From Ilyonectria destructans (lineage: Eukaryota; Ascomycota; Sordariomycetes; Hypocreales; Nectriaceae): 64,000 bases of DNA. Below are positions 22,192 to 31,542 of this stretch, piece by piece. The stretch lies in NCBI GenBank assembly GCA_020740775.1, contig JAHEWK010000038.1:1-64000 (forward strand), in the 5' to 3' direction. The translations under genes were made by a program, and so were the position numbers. The notes beneath the pieces were generated by a model. That model made no database searches, was not told the origin of the DNA, and worked only from the letters and a program-made list of their open reading frames with translations. Within the stretch, counting starts at the first letter, position 1. The number at the start of each line of letters is the position of its first letter.

Positions 22192-23383
22192 CTCTAATAT
22201 GAGGAGGCCAGCGACTGGCGAGGGTCGCGATAATTGAGAGGGCAGAGAGGGATGAGCTGTATATGTAGATTGCTGTTGAGTTGTGACGTCAGGCGAGAAA
22301 GGGGTTTGACAGCTCTGGCAGAGTTATTGTCACGCACATGCTTTAAAAAGCTAGACTACGGAACCTTTATGTGGCGTTTGCCAGCATATCAGATGGCTGC
22401 GAATAAGATTACCCGCTACGGAGAGTCCGGCACTACGCTAAGTCGTTAGGGGACAGACAGTTGCAGGGTGACAACGAGGAATCGTCGCTAAGCAGTATCG
22501 TGTTAGTCTGGTTGCGCGCATGACATCTCGCTTACCCCGGGGCTCCCCTCAAATCCAATCGGATGGCTAGCATTTCCCCCACCGCGCTTTGACTTTTGCA
22601 TTGATGGGACATGGGACGGAGGAACCTAGTGGAGAGCGATGCTCGGCTGTTGGAGGGCCCGGGCGCTAGGGGACAGGGAGACACACGCCACTGTGACAGG
22701 CGCAACCAGGGTCGGTGGCGGGGCCTGCCGACTGTCGCGGCTCACCTGCCTACATTCCATCCCACAGAGGTCGAGACATACGACTCCCATCGAATCACTG
22801 TGGACGCAGCCTTATGGCTCCACGAAAAGACTCCGCGGCGCCAGCCCAGCTCACGACCTGACCACCCCAGTCTCACTCCCTCAAGCAAAAGCACAAATTG
22901 AGACCCCCAAATCGATCAGACCCACAATGGCCTGTGCGTCTTTGAACGAGCACGGCCCATCCCTTGGTCCGGGGGAGCCCTGCAAGACGCAATGGCCCGC
23001 CTGTTTTATCTTAATTTGCGCTATTGTAGTATTCCGCACCGCTAAATTTAGATACCCTCAGCGTTTCTACGCACTCGATTGCGAGAGATTACAAAAGACC
23101 AACTCCAGGCCCAATTGTCGACTGCCTAGGGCCTAGTTGGCAATTAATACTCGATCCGCGTTCTGATAAATCTGCCCTAACAAGGTTGTGAACGCCGGTC
23201 CCTCCCCTCCGCCTGTAACATTGATCTCAGCCATTGGTACTGCAGTTATCTTTTCTCAACAGGGCCTTACTGCCTGGCTAGCTTTTGACTGACTCACAGC
23301 ACCATCCTTGGATAGCGAGAAAATTATCAGACAAATACACGTGCTCTGTATCAATATGTCTTGTCCATGCATCTAACGGGTGA
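22192..23383. other. promoter region and unassigned DNA
   Basis: The first several hundred bases upstream of the receptor start probably contain its promoter. The ORFs here are short and show no motifs. A TA at 23384-23385 is the target site of the neighbouring Tc1-like element. Confidence 0.45.
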
Positions 23384-23499
23384 TACAGTGGGGGGAAAAA
23401 AGTTCCGACACACTTTTCCGTACCCCGCTTTCCCTCGACCTACACCAAAACCATCATCAACTTCAACCACACATTATGCTTCCAATTTAAGTCCAAATA

Positions 23500-25004
23500 T
23501 CTCCTAAGCCACATCATTCTCCTCACAAGAGAACGAGGATCGTTTGGAGATACAATTCGGGCATATCAGCCGCCCGAATCGCCCGTAAGGAGGGCGTAAG
23601 TCAGCACGCAATTTATAGTATATTACGCCAGTATCAAGAATAACAATCTGCCCAGGATTAACCCAGACCCGGCCGTCCACACAAGCTTATAAAGAGGGAT
23701 TTAAGGCAGGTGCTACTAGTAATAGGAAGAGACCCTCATATTATTATTAATGAGCTTATCGAAGAGGCCTGTTCAAGCTATTATGCTAAGACTTTAACTT
23801 CCACCCTCCGGCAGGAAGGGATCATGCACTTCCAATCACTTTTACGGCCGTTCATAAGCCCAAAGACAGCGAGAAAACATCTACGGTTTGCTCATCGATA
23901 TATTAACCAGTCTGAGGAATCTTAGAGCCGTTAGACCTTCTCTAATAAAACAATCATAGCTCGCAGCAAGGGTCAGAGACGCACTTAGGTGTTCTGTAAA
24001 CCGGTATATATGTCTCGTTTGCGATTGCGGCTCCTCTGATGATTCCTAGCATAAGAGACTATTCAGAGATAATATCCAGACCCAGGTCATGCCTACACGC
24101 CACTCACAGATGTTCTTCAGCGCCTTCAACTGCCGCAGGAGGCTGCCGATGGTACCACTTTACGAGGATCCAGAATCTGAACGTGGTAGTATAACAGCAC
24201 GCTGTTACGAGCAGGAAGATCAACCCGGGTACGAACGGAAAACGTCGGAGCTCGGAACGGAACAAACAGACCCCGGTCGAACTGGTCGAACGGGAGCTCG
24301 TTCGACCACGTTCGACCAAAAGTGAAACCTTAACCTTAAATGGTCGAACAGGTCGAACAAGAGCGCGTTCGACCACGATCGACCAAGCAAATCAGAATAG
24401 TATATATAGTTTCACTCATTCCCACTTTCCCTGTCTAGATAGCTCTCCAGCTTTCAATACAATTCGATTACTCAAGAACACTTCTTGACATTATCAGACG
24501 TGATACGCAACCCTACGCTCAGCACGCTACGCCTCGTCACAACTGCCAACATAAACCGATCAGGTTACGGTTTACTACGTTGGGAACCTTGACCGTCACA
24601 CACGCCGCCTGTTCGAGTGCTTAAAGCAGCACCTTCCTCGTATTATCACAAGTAACAGCCTCTTCCAGCACGATAATTCGAGCCTATTTACAAGTCGCCT
24701 CGTCTATAACTGGATCTATGAATGGTGTGAGAGTCGGAGGGCGGAGGTAATAGACTGGCCTCCGTACAGCCCTGACCTCAACCCCATTGAAAATCCATAG
24801 GCAATACTGAAAGAGAGGATCTATAAGAAGTATCCAGAACTTACTTACATGCCTAAGAATGAGGCATCAAGACAGGCTCTCATTAATGCCGCGATTGAGA
24901 TTTGGCCACAAATTGAAGATGAAGTGGTCTATAACCTAGTCAAATCCATGCACTCCCGGCTTGCGGCTGTCATTCAGTCCCACGACTACTATACTAAGTA
25001 TTGA
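23500..25004 (+). pseudogene. Tc1-type transposase, decayed
   Basis: Broken reading frames encode an N-terminal HTH-like part (AKTLTSTLRQEGIMHFQSLL), the MPTRHSQMFFSAFNCRRRLP region, FQHDNSS with a catalytic Asp, and DWPPYSPDLNPIEN with the Glu. The end is SHDYYTKY near 25001. Several stops and frame changes, plus the solo LTR at 24203-24600, make it non-functional. By eye there are 38 residues between the last Asp and the Glu, more than the 34 of classical Tc1. Confidence 0.85.
24203..24600. repeat. solo LTR with 5-bp TSD CACGC
   Basis: The sequence begins TGTTACGAGCAGG and ends GACCGTCACA (TG..CA). It is flanked on both sides by CACGC (24198-24202 and 24601-24605). The related empty site near 60655-60670 reads straight through, confirming the insertion. 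Inside are several GGTCGAAC/GTTCGACC motifs in both orientations at 24262-24385 and a TATATATA box near 24402. The ends and 5-bp TSD fit a Ty3/gypsy- or copia-type LTR left by LTR-LTR recombination. Confidence 0.93.
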
Positions 25005-25182
25005 ATGTATAATAAGAATCTATGATTAAAGGGCTTCAAATTAATATATATTACTATTTAATTAAAATTTAATTAAATGCATAATAGTAGATTGAAAATG
25101 CACCCTTCATTTAGTGAAGGTACTAGTACACCGGGTTGACTCGGAATGTGTCGTTATTAAATCGGACCCACTGTATGTGTAC

Positions 25183-25315
25183 CGAGGCTGCAATCCATTC
25201 TCGTGGATTTAGGATCACCTAGTGATCCGTGCACTCGTGCAAGAACCCATTTGCGCTACGTGTCACCCCTGAATCCACTCAACTGAGGCCTGAAGTTGAG
25301 TGGATTGCAACCCTG
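25183..25315. mobile_element. hAT-type MITE, 133 bp, 8-bp TSD ATGTGTAC
   Basis: The ends are inverted: GCTGCAATCCATTC on the left against the reverse complement of GAGTGGATTGCAACCCTG on the right. The right end reads CAGGGTTGCAATCC outward, which is hAT-like. ATGTGTAC lies on both sides (25175-25182 and 25316-25323), matching the 8-bp hAT duplication. The left TSD includes the A of the TA belonging to the adjoining Tc1-like element. An internal hairpin (CCACTCAACT...AGTTGAGTGG) is present. Confidence 0.85.
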
Positions 25316-25792
25316 ATGTGTACTGCAACTCCATTCTCAGCCGAGCATCGACCTTGTCTGCAGGGCTGCCGGGCATTGGATATTGGAATACCGTACTCTA
25401 GCTAGAATATTATCCACTCACACCTGTATCACTTCAAGGAACCCCAGTTACCGGGGGGGCGGGTCGGCTGACCACCTCGGACGTCAACCTTCTTCCCCGC
25501 AATGGTGCACTGCAGACTGGACCAGAAAGTTGCTAATCCAGGCTTAGCCTTATCACTAACCGGGTCTCCACAACATGACTTAAGCCCGGCAATGTCAGTA
25601 AAGTGCCACGAATGGCTCAAGCCCTATCAAACTACCCAATCCGGACTAACACCCAATCGTCTTCCCCGAAGTCATGTGGTCATGCTTCGGCTGTTCAGGT
25701 ATTAAAGAACTTGACTGTGTGTTAAGAAGAGACTCCGGAGAACTCTTCTGCTTCGCTCTTCAACTCATCGCTACTATCCCAAGTTGTACGAC

Positions 25793-27370
25793 ATGTCTTC
25801 CATCAGTAAAAGCAACCCAAAGGGGGCGCCGCTCTCGAAAACCGAAAGCTCCTCGGGAGGAGTAGTACAAGATGTTCGACTTGGGCCCGCGCCTCAGCTA
25901 CGACAAAATCGTTCCTTCATTTCTATTCTCGGCATGGCACTTGCGATAACTGCGGTTCCATTTGGTGTCGGCAGTCCGTTGATGTCGACAGTATACGGCG
26001 GCGGTCAACTCTCTCTGTTTGTTGGTGTCTTGGTTGTTGTCATTCTTCAAAGCACCGTGGCCGTGTCTCTTGGAGAGCTCGCTTCCCGCTACCCAACCTC
26101 TTCAGGAGTCTACTACTGGTCATACCGACTCATGGATGAGAAGCACTACCAAAATGCCATGGCTTACTTCACTGGATGGGTGTGGCTTATCGGCAACTGG
26201 ACCATTGCGCTCTCTGTCAACTTTGGGTTCGCGTCTCTTATTGTCGCCACGGCTTCAACATACAATCCAGAGTGGACTGCTTCCGCGAACGAAACACTCT
26301 TCGTCTTTTTCGGGATATGCGTCATGATCTTCCTCATCTGCGTCGTCGCCGATCGAGCCCTGCCTTTGGTCGATACTGCGGCGGCTCTTTGGAGCGTCAT
26401 CACGGTTGTTGCTGTCCTCCTTGCCTTGAGCATCACTGCAAAAGCTGGTAGACACTCAGCATCTTACGGTCTTACTCATTACGACGGCAGTCTTTCCGGC
26501 TGGGGCCATGGGTTCTCCTTTTTCATCGGCCTTCTACCACCTGCTTATACGCTTTCAGCTATAGGCATGGTCATGTCTATGGCCGAGGAGTGTTCGAGTC
26601 CAGAAATCGAGGTGCCCCGTGGCATCAGCCTTTGTGTACCAATCGGAGGTGTCGTCATGCTCGTTTTTGTTCTTCCAATCTGCTTTACGCTTCCGGCACT
26701 GGAGGATATTCTTACGGCGCCGTACGGTCAGGCCTTGCCGTATATCCTGGCGACTGTCACTGGTTCTAAGCCTTTGACCCTCGGTCTGCTAATCATGGTT
26801 CTCCTAGTAACTTTGTTTTGCTCCATAAGCATTACAACTACTGCCTCAAGATGCACATGGGCGCTGTCGCGGGGTGACGTGATGCCCTTCTCGAGAATTT
26901 GGTCTCGAACAATCTTCGATCAGCCCATCTATGCTCTAGCACTCGTCACAGTCTTGCAGATGCTCTTGGGCTGCATCAACCTCGGGAGTACCAGCGCTTT
27001 TACAGCTTTTGTCTCTGTGGGCGTGATCGCTCTGGCGCTTGCGTATCTGATTCCGATCAGCATCAGCTTAGTCCTCGGTCGAACGGAGGTTTCCAAAGCT
27101 CGATGGACCTTGGGTCGAAGGCTTGGCACAATGGCGAACTCTGTCGCTGTTTGTTGGATTCTATTCCAGCTTGTTCTTTTCAGTATGCCTGCTGCTTTAC
27201 CTGTAACATCTGTTTCGATGAATTATGCATCTGCCGTGCTTGTTGGCTTCCTGTTCTTGTGCGCCATATACTACTTTGCGTGGGGTAGGAAGAGTAAGTC
27301 GAACCTGACTCCTTCTAGCGTTTCCATGCGTAGCTCACAAATTCACAGACGTTCAGGGACCGAAGGATGA
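25793..27370 (+). CDS. APC-superfamily amino acid / GABA / choline permease
   Basis: The single-exon ORF encodes 525 aa from ATG 25793; the frame is open slightly further upstream, but without another ATG. About 12 hydrophobic segments are visible. Family landmarks are the first-helix region SILGMALAITAVPFGVGSPL, then SLGELASRYPTSSGVYYW, GWVWLIGNWT, MAEECSSPEIEVPRGI, and CTWALSRGDVMPFS. These place it with fungal GABA/choline/amino-acid permeases of the UGA4/HNM1 type in the plasma membrane. The substrate cannot be assigned. The N-terminal tail is polar (SSISKSNPKG...) as usual for cytosolic regulation. The gene is intact and stands alone. Confidence 0.93.
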   Translation: MSSISKSNPKGAPLSKTESSSGGVVQDVRLGPAPQLRQNRSFISILGMALAITAVPFGVGSPLMSTVYGGGQLSLFVGVLVVVILQSTVAVSLGELASRYPTSSGVYYWSYRLMDEKHYQNAMAYFTGWVWLIGNWTIALSVNFGFASLIVATASTYNPEWTASANETLFVFFGICVMIFLICVVADRALPLVDTAAALWSVITVVAVLLALSITAKAGRHSASYGLTHYDGSLSGWGHGFSFFIGLLPPAYTLSAIGMVMSMAEECSSPEIEVPRGISLCVPIGGVVMLVFVLPICFTLPALEDILTAPYGQALPYILATVTGSKPLTLGLLIMVLLVTLFCSISITTTASRCTWALSRGDVMPFSRIWSRTIFDQPIYALALVTVLQMLLGCINLGSTSAFTAFVSVGVIALALAYLIPISISLVLGRTEVSKARWTLGRRLGTMANSVAVCWILFQLVLFSMPAALPVTSVSMNYASAVLVGFLFLCAIYYFAWGRKSKSNLTPSSVSMRSSQIHRRSGTEG

Positions 27371-28211
27371 TATTACAATTATCGTGTATTGATGGGTAGG
27401 GGACATTTTCCCAGAGTTTGTGTAGCCCAGCTTTTAGCACAAGCAAGTTAATAATAATTTGCCCCCTGTCCATTTCTTTTCCCTTTAGATTTCCCAACTC
27501 TTGAAATTGCACTCGTGATTCTTGCCCGGACGCAGCATGTTGCCACTGAGTCCGTGGTCTGATTGCCAAAAGCCCCACGTAGATACATGGGACTCGGATG
27601 GCGACATGGTCTTGTGGAGTGGTTAGAGTGGCTAGCATATCTCGACTGTTGACGAAGTTACACCTGCGTCGAGGCCAAGAAGGCTCTATTCCCTGGATGC
27701 TCTACGTGGGCAAGTATGGAGCCTATACCTTTGTCTACAGCTGATGATACGGTGTTCCTGGCCCCTTTGACCAGAGGAAACCTGGTTGAGTACGATAGCA
27801 GTACCGAGGCTCTACGCTTCATTGCCAAGTGTCACGCTTACACCTGTACCTAATCCATTACTTTGTTATAGTTGAATCCGCTTGATTCATTCACTGGGCC
27901 GTCTTTCAAAAGTAGGTTGTCACAACAGGCAATGGGGATCAGAAGTGGAAAGAGGCTCTTGATTTCTATGTAATGAGGGTCTCATGGGTCGGTCTTTAAG
28001 ATCATCCTAGGGCTTGACATAGGTGGAAGTCAGCAAAAATAGAGGAAAGTAGACAGTCATTCTTTGCATGAGGCTATACAAGCTCGTTTCCAAGTCTCAA
28101 TTCTTAAATTGGCCGTATAGCATCTGCACTCGATTTGTAGGGATGGGCATGTGCATAATACACCTGTGTATTAAGCTGCATTTTATTATAATGAAGCAGC
28201 ATTTTATTCCT
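27371..28211. other. no gene recognised
   Basis: Downstream flank of the permease followed by AT-rich DNA with direct repeats of GCAGCATTTTATT near 28170-28210. No ORF with motifs. Confidence 0.5.
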
Positions 28212-28233
28212 AATAAAAAGCGCGCTTTTTATT
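28212..28233. repeat. perfect 22-bp palindrome
   Basis: AATAAAAAGCG followed directly by its reverse complement CGCTTTTTATT. It lies in AT-rich DNA with direct repeats nearby. Confidence 0.85.
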
Positions 28234-28346
28234 GCAATATAAACTACTCATATATGAAGCTGGCCAAGTGTCATATAATACAAATAACCAAGCCAAAATA
28301 GGTCAATTTTTCCCTCGTTCCTTCGCTCTCTGACCCATCTTGGACC

Positions 28347-28670
28347 TCAAGTGTGTCCACAACTTGTCTCTTCTCCGTCGGAGGCGGGTTGGTGAGTGAA
28401 CTCGCCGATAACAGCCTCAACTTCCAGACTTGATGTGCAATGGATTTCCATATACGTATCTTCGAGAGTAAGCCAACCGTCTTCTGCCAAATCTTCCCAG
28501 CTGACCACCGTAGAATCAACCTCATTGTGATGATCAAGAGGTTGATTCTGAGACTGCGTTAGCCTCTCTAGCACCCGTTCGTTCATGTAGATGAACGCTA
28601 ACTTGTCAGCGTTGGCTGGTGTGAGCCTGTTGCGTGCCTTGCTGTGGAGGAAGTTGTTGAAGGAAGTCCA
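28347..28670 (-). pseudogene. hAT transposase C-terminal fragment
   Basis: The minus strand encodes WTSFNNFLHSKARNRLTPAN followed by ADKLAFIYMNERVLERL and a polar tail to a stop at 28347. The pattern of 'KxRNRLTPxxxxKLxFIYxNxR' is the conserved extreme C-terminus of Ac-like hAT transposases. Everything upstream is missing; the fragment starts next to a GC-rich palindromic stretch (GGCCGCCTGCGGCGG). Confidence 0.7.
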
Positions 28671-28799
28671 CGGCCGCCTGCGGCGGCTGTGGCCTCAGGC
28701 AGCCGGGGCCCGTACAGCCCGTAATTCCCTTGCCTTAGCTAGCTAGTTACGCATCATCAATACACACATCTTTGACCTCTCAACAGTCTTGACGATCAG

Positions 28800-28990
28800 T
28801 CTGGCTGGTTGGCTGGAGCCGAAAAGGCACTAGTACTTCTTGGTCGGCTCCAGGAAGGATACAAGCAGAGTCTTAGTCGGGAGGTCACCCGAATTGTGTC
28901 ACGAGGGGAGTATGTTGACGGGTTTCAACCCCGTCTGGGCCTCAATTTCGTCTTTGACAGCAGTGTCGCTATCCACCTCGTTGCCATAGA
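28800..28990 (-). pseudogene. LINE ORF1 (gag-like) fragment
   Basis: The minus strand reads YGNEVDSDTAVKDEIEAQTG, LKPVNILPS, a TGA, then HNSGDLPTKTLLVSF, a TAG and CLFGSSQPA. The pattern 'xxEIxxQTGxKPxxIxPSxxN...LLVSF...LFGSSxPA' is familiar from gag-like ORF1 proteins of fungal LINE elements. Two nonsense codons and truncation show it is dead. It is not from the same subfamily as the ORF1 at 42422. Confidence 0.55.
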
Positions 28991-29065
28991 GATCTGTCAG
29001 TCTGCGGGGGCAGTTCGGAACTACATAAGTGAACCATTTCATGCTGATATCTACGGCGGTAGCTC

Positions 29066-29314
29066 CTAGCCTGTGCCTGTCTGAGAGCCGTAGAAGACTA
29101 TGCAGGTATTGCCCGTGCTTTGAATGGTTTTGACGATCCTTCGAAACTTGTCTTGACCAGCCGACTTGAGAGAATTTGATGAATCGGAATCTTTAGTTCT
29201 GGTTGACAAGTTCCATAGCTTGCCGTTGAAAAGGTATACAATTGCACCTAGTAGAAGGGTAGAGAGGACGGTGAGGTCTAACACACCCACTGACTGCAGG
29301 GCCTCTGTGATCAA
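29066..29314 (-). pseudogene. NADPH-cytochrome P450 reductase N-terminal fragment
   Basis: The minus strand encodes a hydrophobic anchor (LDLTVLSTLLLGAIVYLF), a polar linker and TCIVFYGSQTGTG, the FMN-phosphate-binding loop that opens the flavodoxin domain of P450 reductases. The frame stops just after this loop, and no further reductase sequence follows; LINE-derived sequence begins instead. It starts without an obvious ATG. It is best seen as a gene remnant truncated by retrotransposon DNA. Confidence 0.65.
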
Positions 29315-30869
29315 GGAGAGCTCGTCACTAGGAATAGGCTTGCACCACTGGTGTTTCCTACACTTTGGATGTCGTTCTGTGACATGATTGACGCAATTTC
29401 ATAGGGCTAATTGGTGCCCTTCTAGAGACAAACACTTCACTCTAAGACCTCATTTAACTGCTTGGTAGGATCTCATCTTGAATTGTTATGCCGGAAATCA
29501 GTTCCGAACTCCGACTCTCCGCTTCTGTCGGAACATGCGGAGTTCTCCGAATCGCGAGGCGTGTCTCAGAAGCGGTTTGACCTTTCCGCAAGGGTCTTAG
29601 TTCTGCTTCCGCTGAGTAAGAACACCAATATCTACAGTATACTGTGGTCACTGGCAAATGTTTTGATAGTTCGGCTCCACAGGGTAGGGGTAGGTATCAG
29701 ATATGATATGGTAGTCTCGGGGAGCAAAATGTACTGTATTGTCGTGCGGAAGCAAGCTTATATCATCATCATCCTCCACACGATTACCGTACTGGCCTAG
29801 GGATGGCTTGTGGACTCAGGGCCTTCCATCGATAACCCTGGGTCGCTTCCCTACGCGTCCGATAAGTGACCTGATAAGACCCCTTCCCTGGGGTCGGAGC
29901 TAGCAAAACTTTTGCCTGTGACCACAGTAATATTACAAGTCAACACTTCTAACTCCCGAGTGTAACCTTACTGCATGTGGTTAGCCCGGTAGAGGAATGG
30001 GGCCAGTGCTACCATGGCATGGCATGTGCCGTTTCACTTCCATGTCTAGAATGACGGGTTTGATGGACTCAATGAGGTAGATTAGCTTCTCGAGAGTCCT
30101 TGAGAATGGTTTAGAATGGTCTAATCTTGCTAGTTGGAATCATTCCCAGTATGAAGCAACACTTGGAATGGTCTCGCAGGCTTTAACCCTCGTGTTCAAG
30201 CCCCTTAATAGCGTAAACTCCCCATCGATCTAGACCCTGCTAACGCCTTTTGTTTGGGGAAATAGGATAAGCCCCCTCCAAACTCCGGGGTCTCCTGTCG
30301 CACGACACGATTGTTTGGATGACTGAACAACGATCGGGAAGAAGATCCCCTGTGAATCGGGCAACGAAAGACTTCTTGATTTTCTATCTAATGGAGCGAC
30401 GAAGGTCGGTCTCTTATACCTATGTTCAATCTGCCGATATCATAGGCAGCAGGCTGCTGCCTGATGCTAGTGGTGGTCGTTCACCCTCATCGTGAACAAG
30501 TTCACGATTATCGTGATTCTTGCCTCATTTTGTGAACGAGCGACTTGATATTGACATCTCCGCTGCCATCCCCACGATCTCTTGCTTTGAAACGCGGGGT
30601 GAAGAAAGGCCGAGACGCCGCACCTCAGTGTCCAATTCCCGCAGATCGTCCCTACGTGGCCTACAGTGGACGAAGTTGCAAGTCTCGAGAACCCTGAGAG
30701 AGGCATCTCAGAAGATTTCCGAGATAGATTCATCATTGGTGTTCTCGGGGTCACGCACCATTCATTGACTGACCTCTGGCATCCCTACCTTGTCCTCTCA
30801 TCTACTACTCGCCAGGACAACTTCATGCTCCTCGCTATTCGCCAAGGCCCTTGCAGCAATCTCACTACC
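29315..30869. other. no gene recognised
   Basis: About 1.5 kb with only short motif-free ORFs. The last part may be 5' sequence of the zinc-finger gene remnant. Confidence 0.5.
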
Positions 30870-31022
30870 ATGATTCCCCGTGCCTCCCAGGCAGATCTCT
30901 TTTGCGAGACTTGCAACATCCCTTTCCAGCGTCGGGAGCATTACCAGCGTCATCTGCGCGCGCACACCAAGGAGAAGCCATTTTCCTGCACTGGGTGTGG
31001 GCAAAGCGTCGGCCGAGTGTGA
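30870..31022 (+). pseudogene. N-terminus of a C2H2 zinc-finger transcription factor, truncated
   Basis: From ATG 30870 the frame encodes [20 protein letters not shown] followed by [20 protein letters not shown], then TGA. One C2H2 finger (C-x2-C-x12-H-x3-H) and the start of a second (C-x2-C) are present. This is the usual N-terminal start of fungal C2H2 or C2H2-Zn2Cys6 regulators. The second finger is cut before its His residues, and a solo LTR follows 45 bp later, so this is a 50-residue relic. Confidence 0.7.
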
Positions 31023-31066
31023 GCGACCCGGGTGCGCCAGTCTGTTTGGGCACCTGGGTGCCCATG

Positions 31067-31268
31067 TGTTGAATAGTGGCAAAAAGAAGCTCCTAGAAAT
31101 ATCGCCATCAAAGATGAGAGTTGCCACCTATTGCCACTGGCTTAGCAAGCAGCTTCTAGTCGATTCCACATAGCACAGAAAAGGCATAAAAGGCTTGCCT
31201 TGAACTCTCAAAACAGGGACAGACGGACAGAACAACAATAAATAAATGTTTCACCCAAATATCTAACA
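31067..31268. repeat. solo LTR, same family as 41780-41953
   Basis: Begins TGTTGAATAGTGGC and ends ATCTAACA. The flanking pentamers CCATG and CCGTG differ at one base. Internal sequence (TTGCCACCTATTGCCAC, GGCTTAGCAA, CAGCTTCTAG, a TATAAA-like box) is shared with the LTR at 41780-41953. Confidence 0.75.
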
Positions 31269-31542
31269 CCGTGTATCAGTCGCCCTAAAACCTGTCATTA
31301 AAGTTGTAAGACCTCCTAAGCCTGTGTCTTGCATATAGTTCTCCAATCTCGCCCAATCTGTTCATGTCTATGTCTATGTCTCGGTCTATTTCTATATTTA
31401 TACCAAAAGTCGCTCGTTACCGAAACCTCCAAATGTATCTTATGCTTGTGATGTGTCATTATTCCTTCTGCTACTTTGCGGCGTCGTTCTCTTATGATGA
31501 CACTGCCGTGCTAACGACAGCTCGGCTATCACTGGCCTCGGG

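Larger units (their letters stand above)
23386..25173 (+). mobile_element. Tc1-like DNA transposon, copy 1, split by a solo LTR
   Basis: It starts CAGTGGGGGG...CGACACA and ends with the inverted TGTGTCG...CCCACTG, flanked by TA at 23384-23385 and 25174-25175. Removing the 398-bp solo LTR and one 5-bp duplication leaves about 1385 bp, nearly the size of the copy at 59850-61231. The two copies align along their whole length. Confidence 0.9.

Noticed and set aside
24104..24376. 90-aa minus-strand ORF crossing a Tc1-like sequence and solo LTR
   Set aside because: It spans an insertion junction and consists of repeated GGTCGAAC motifs, so it is not a gene.
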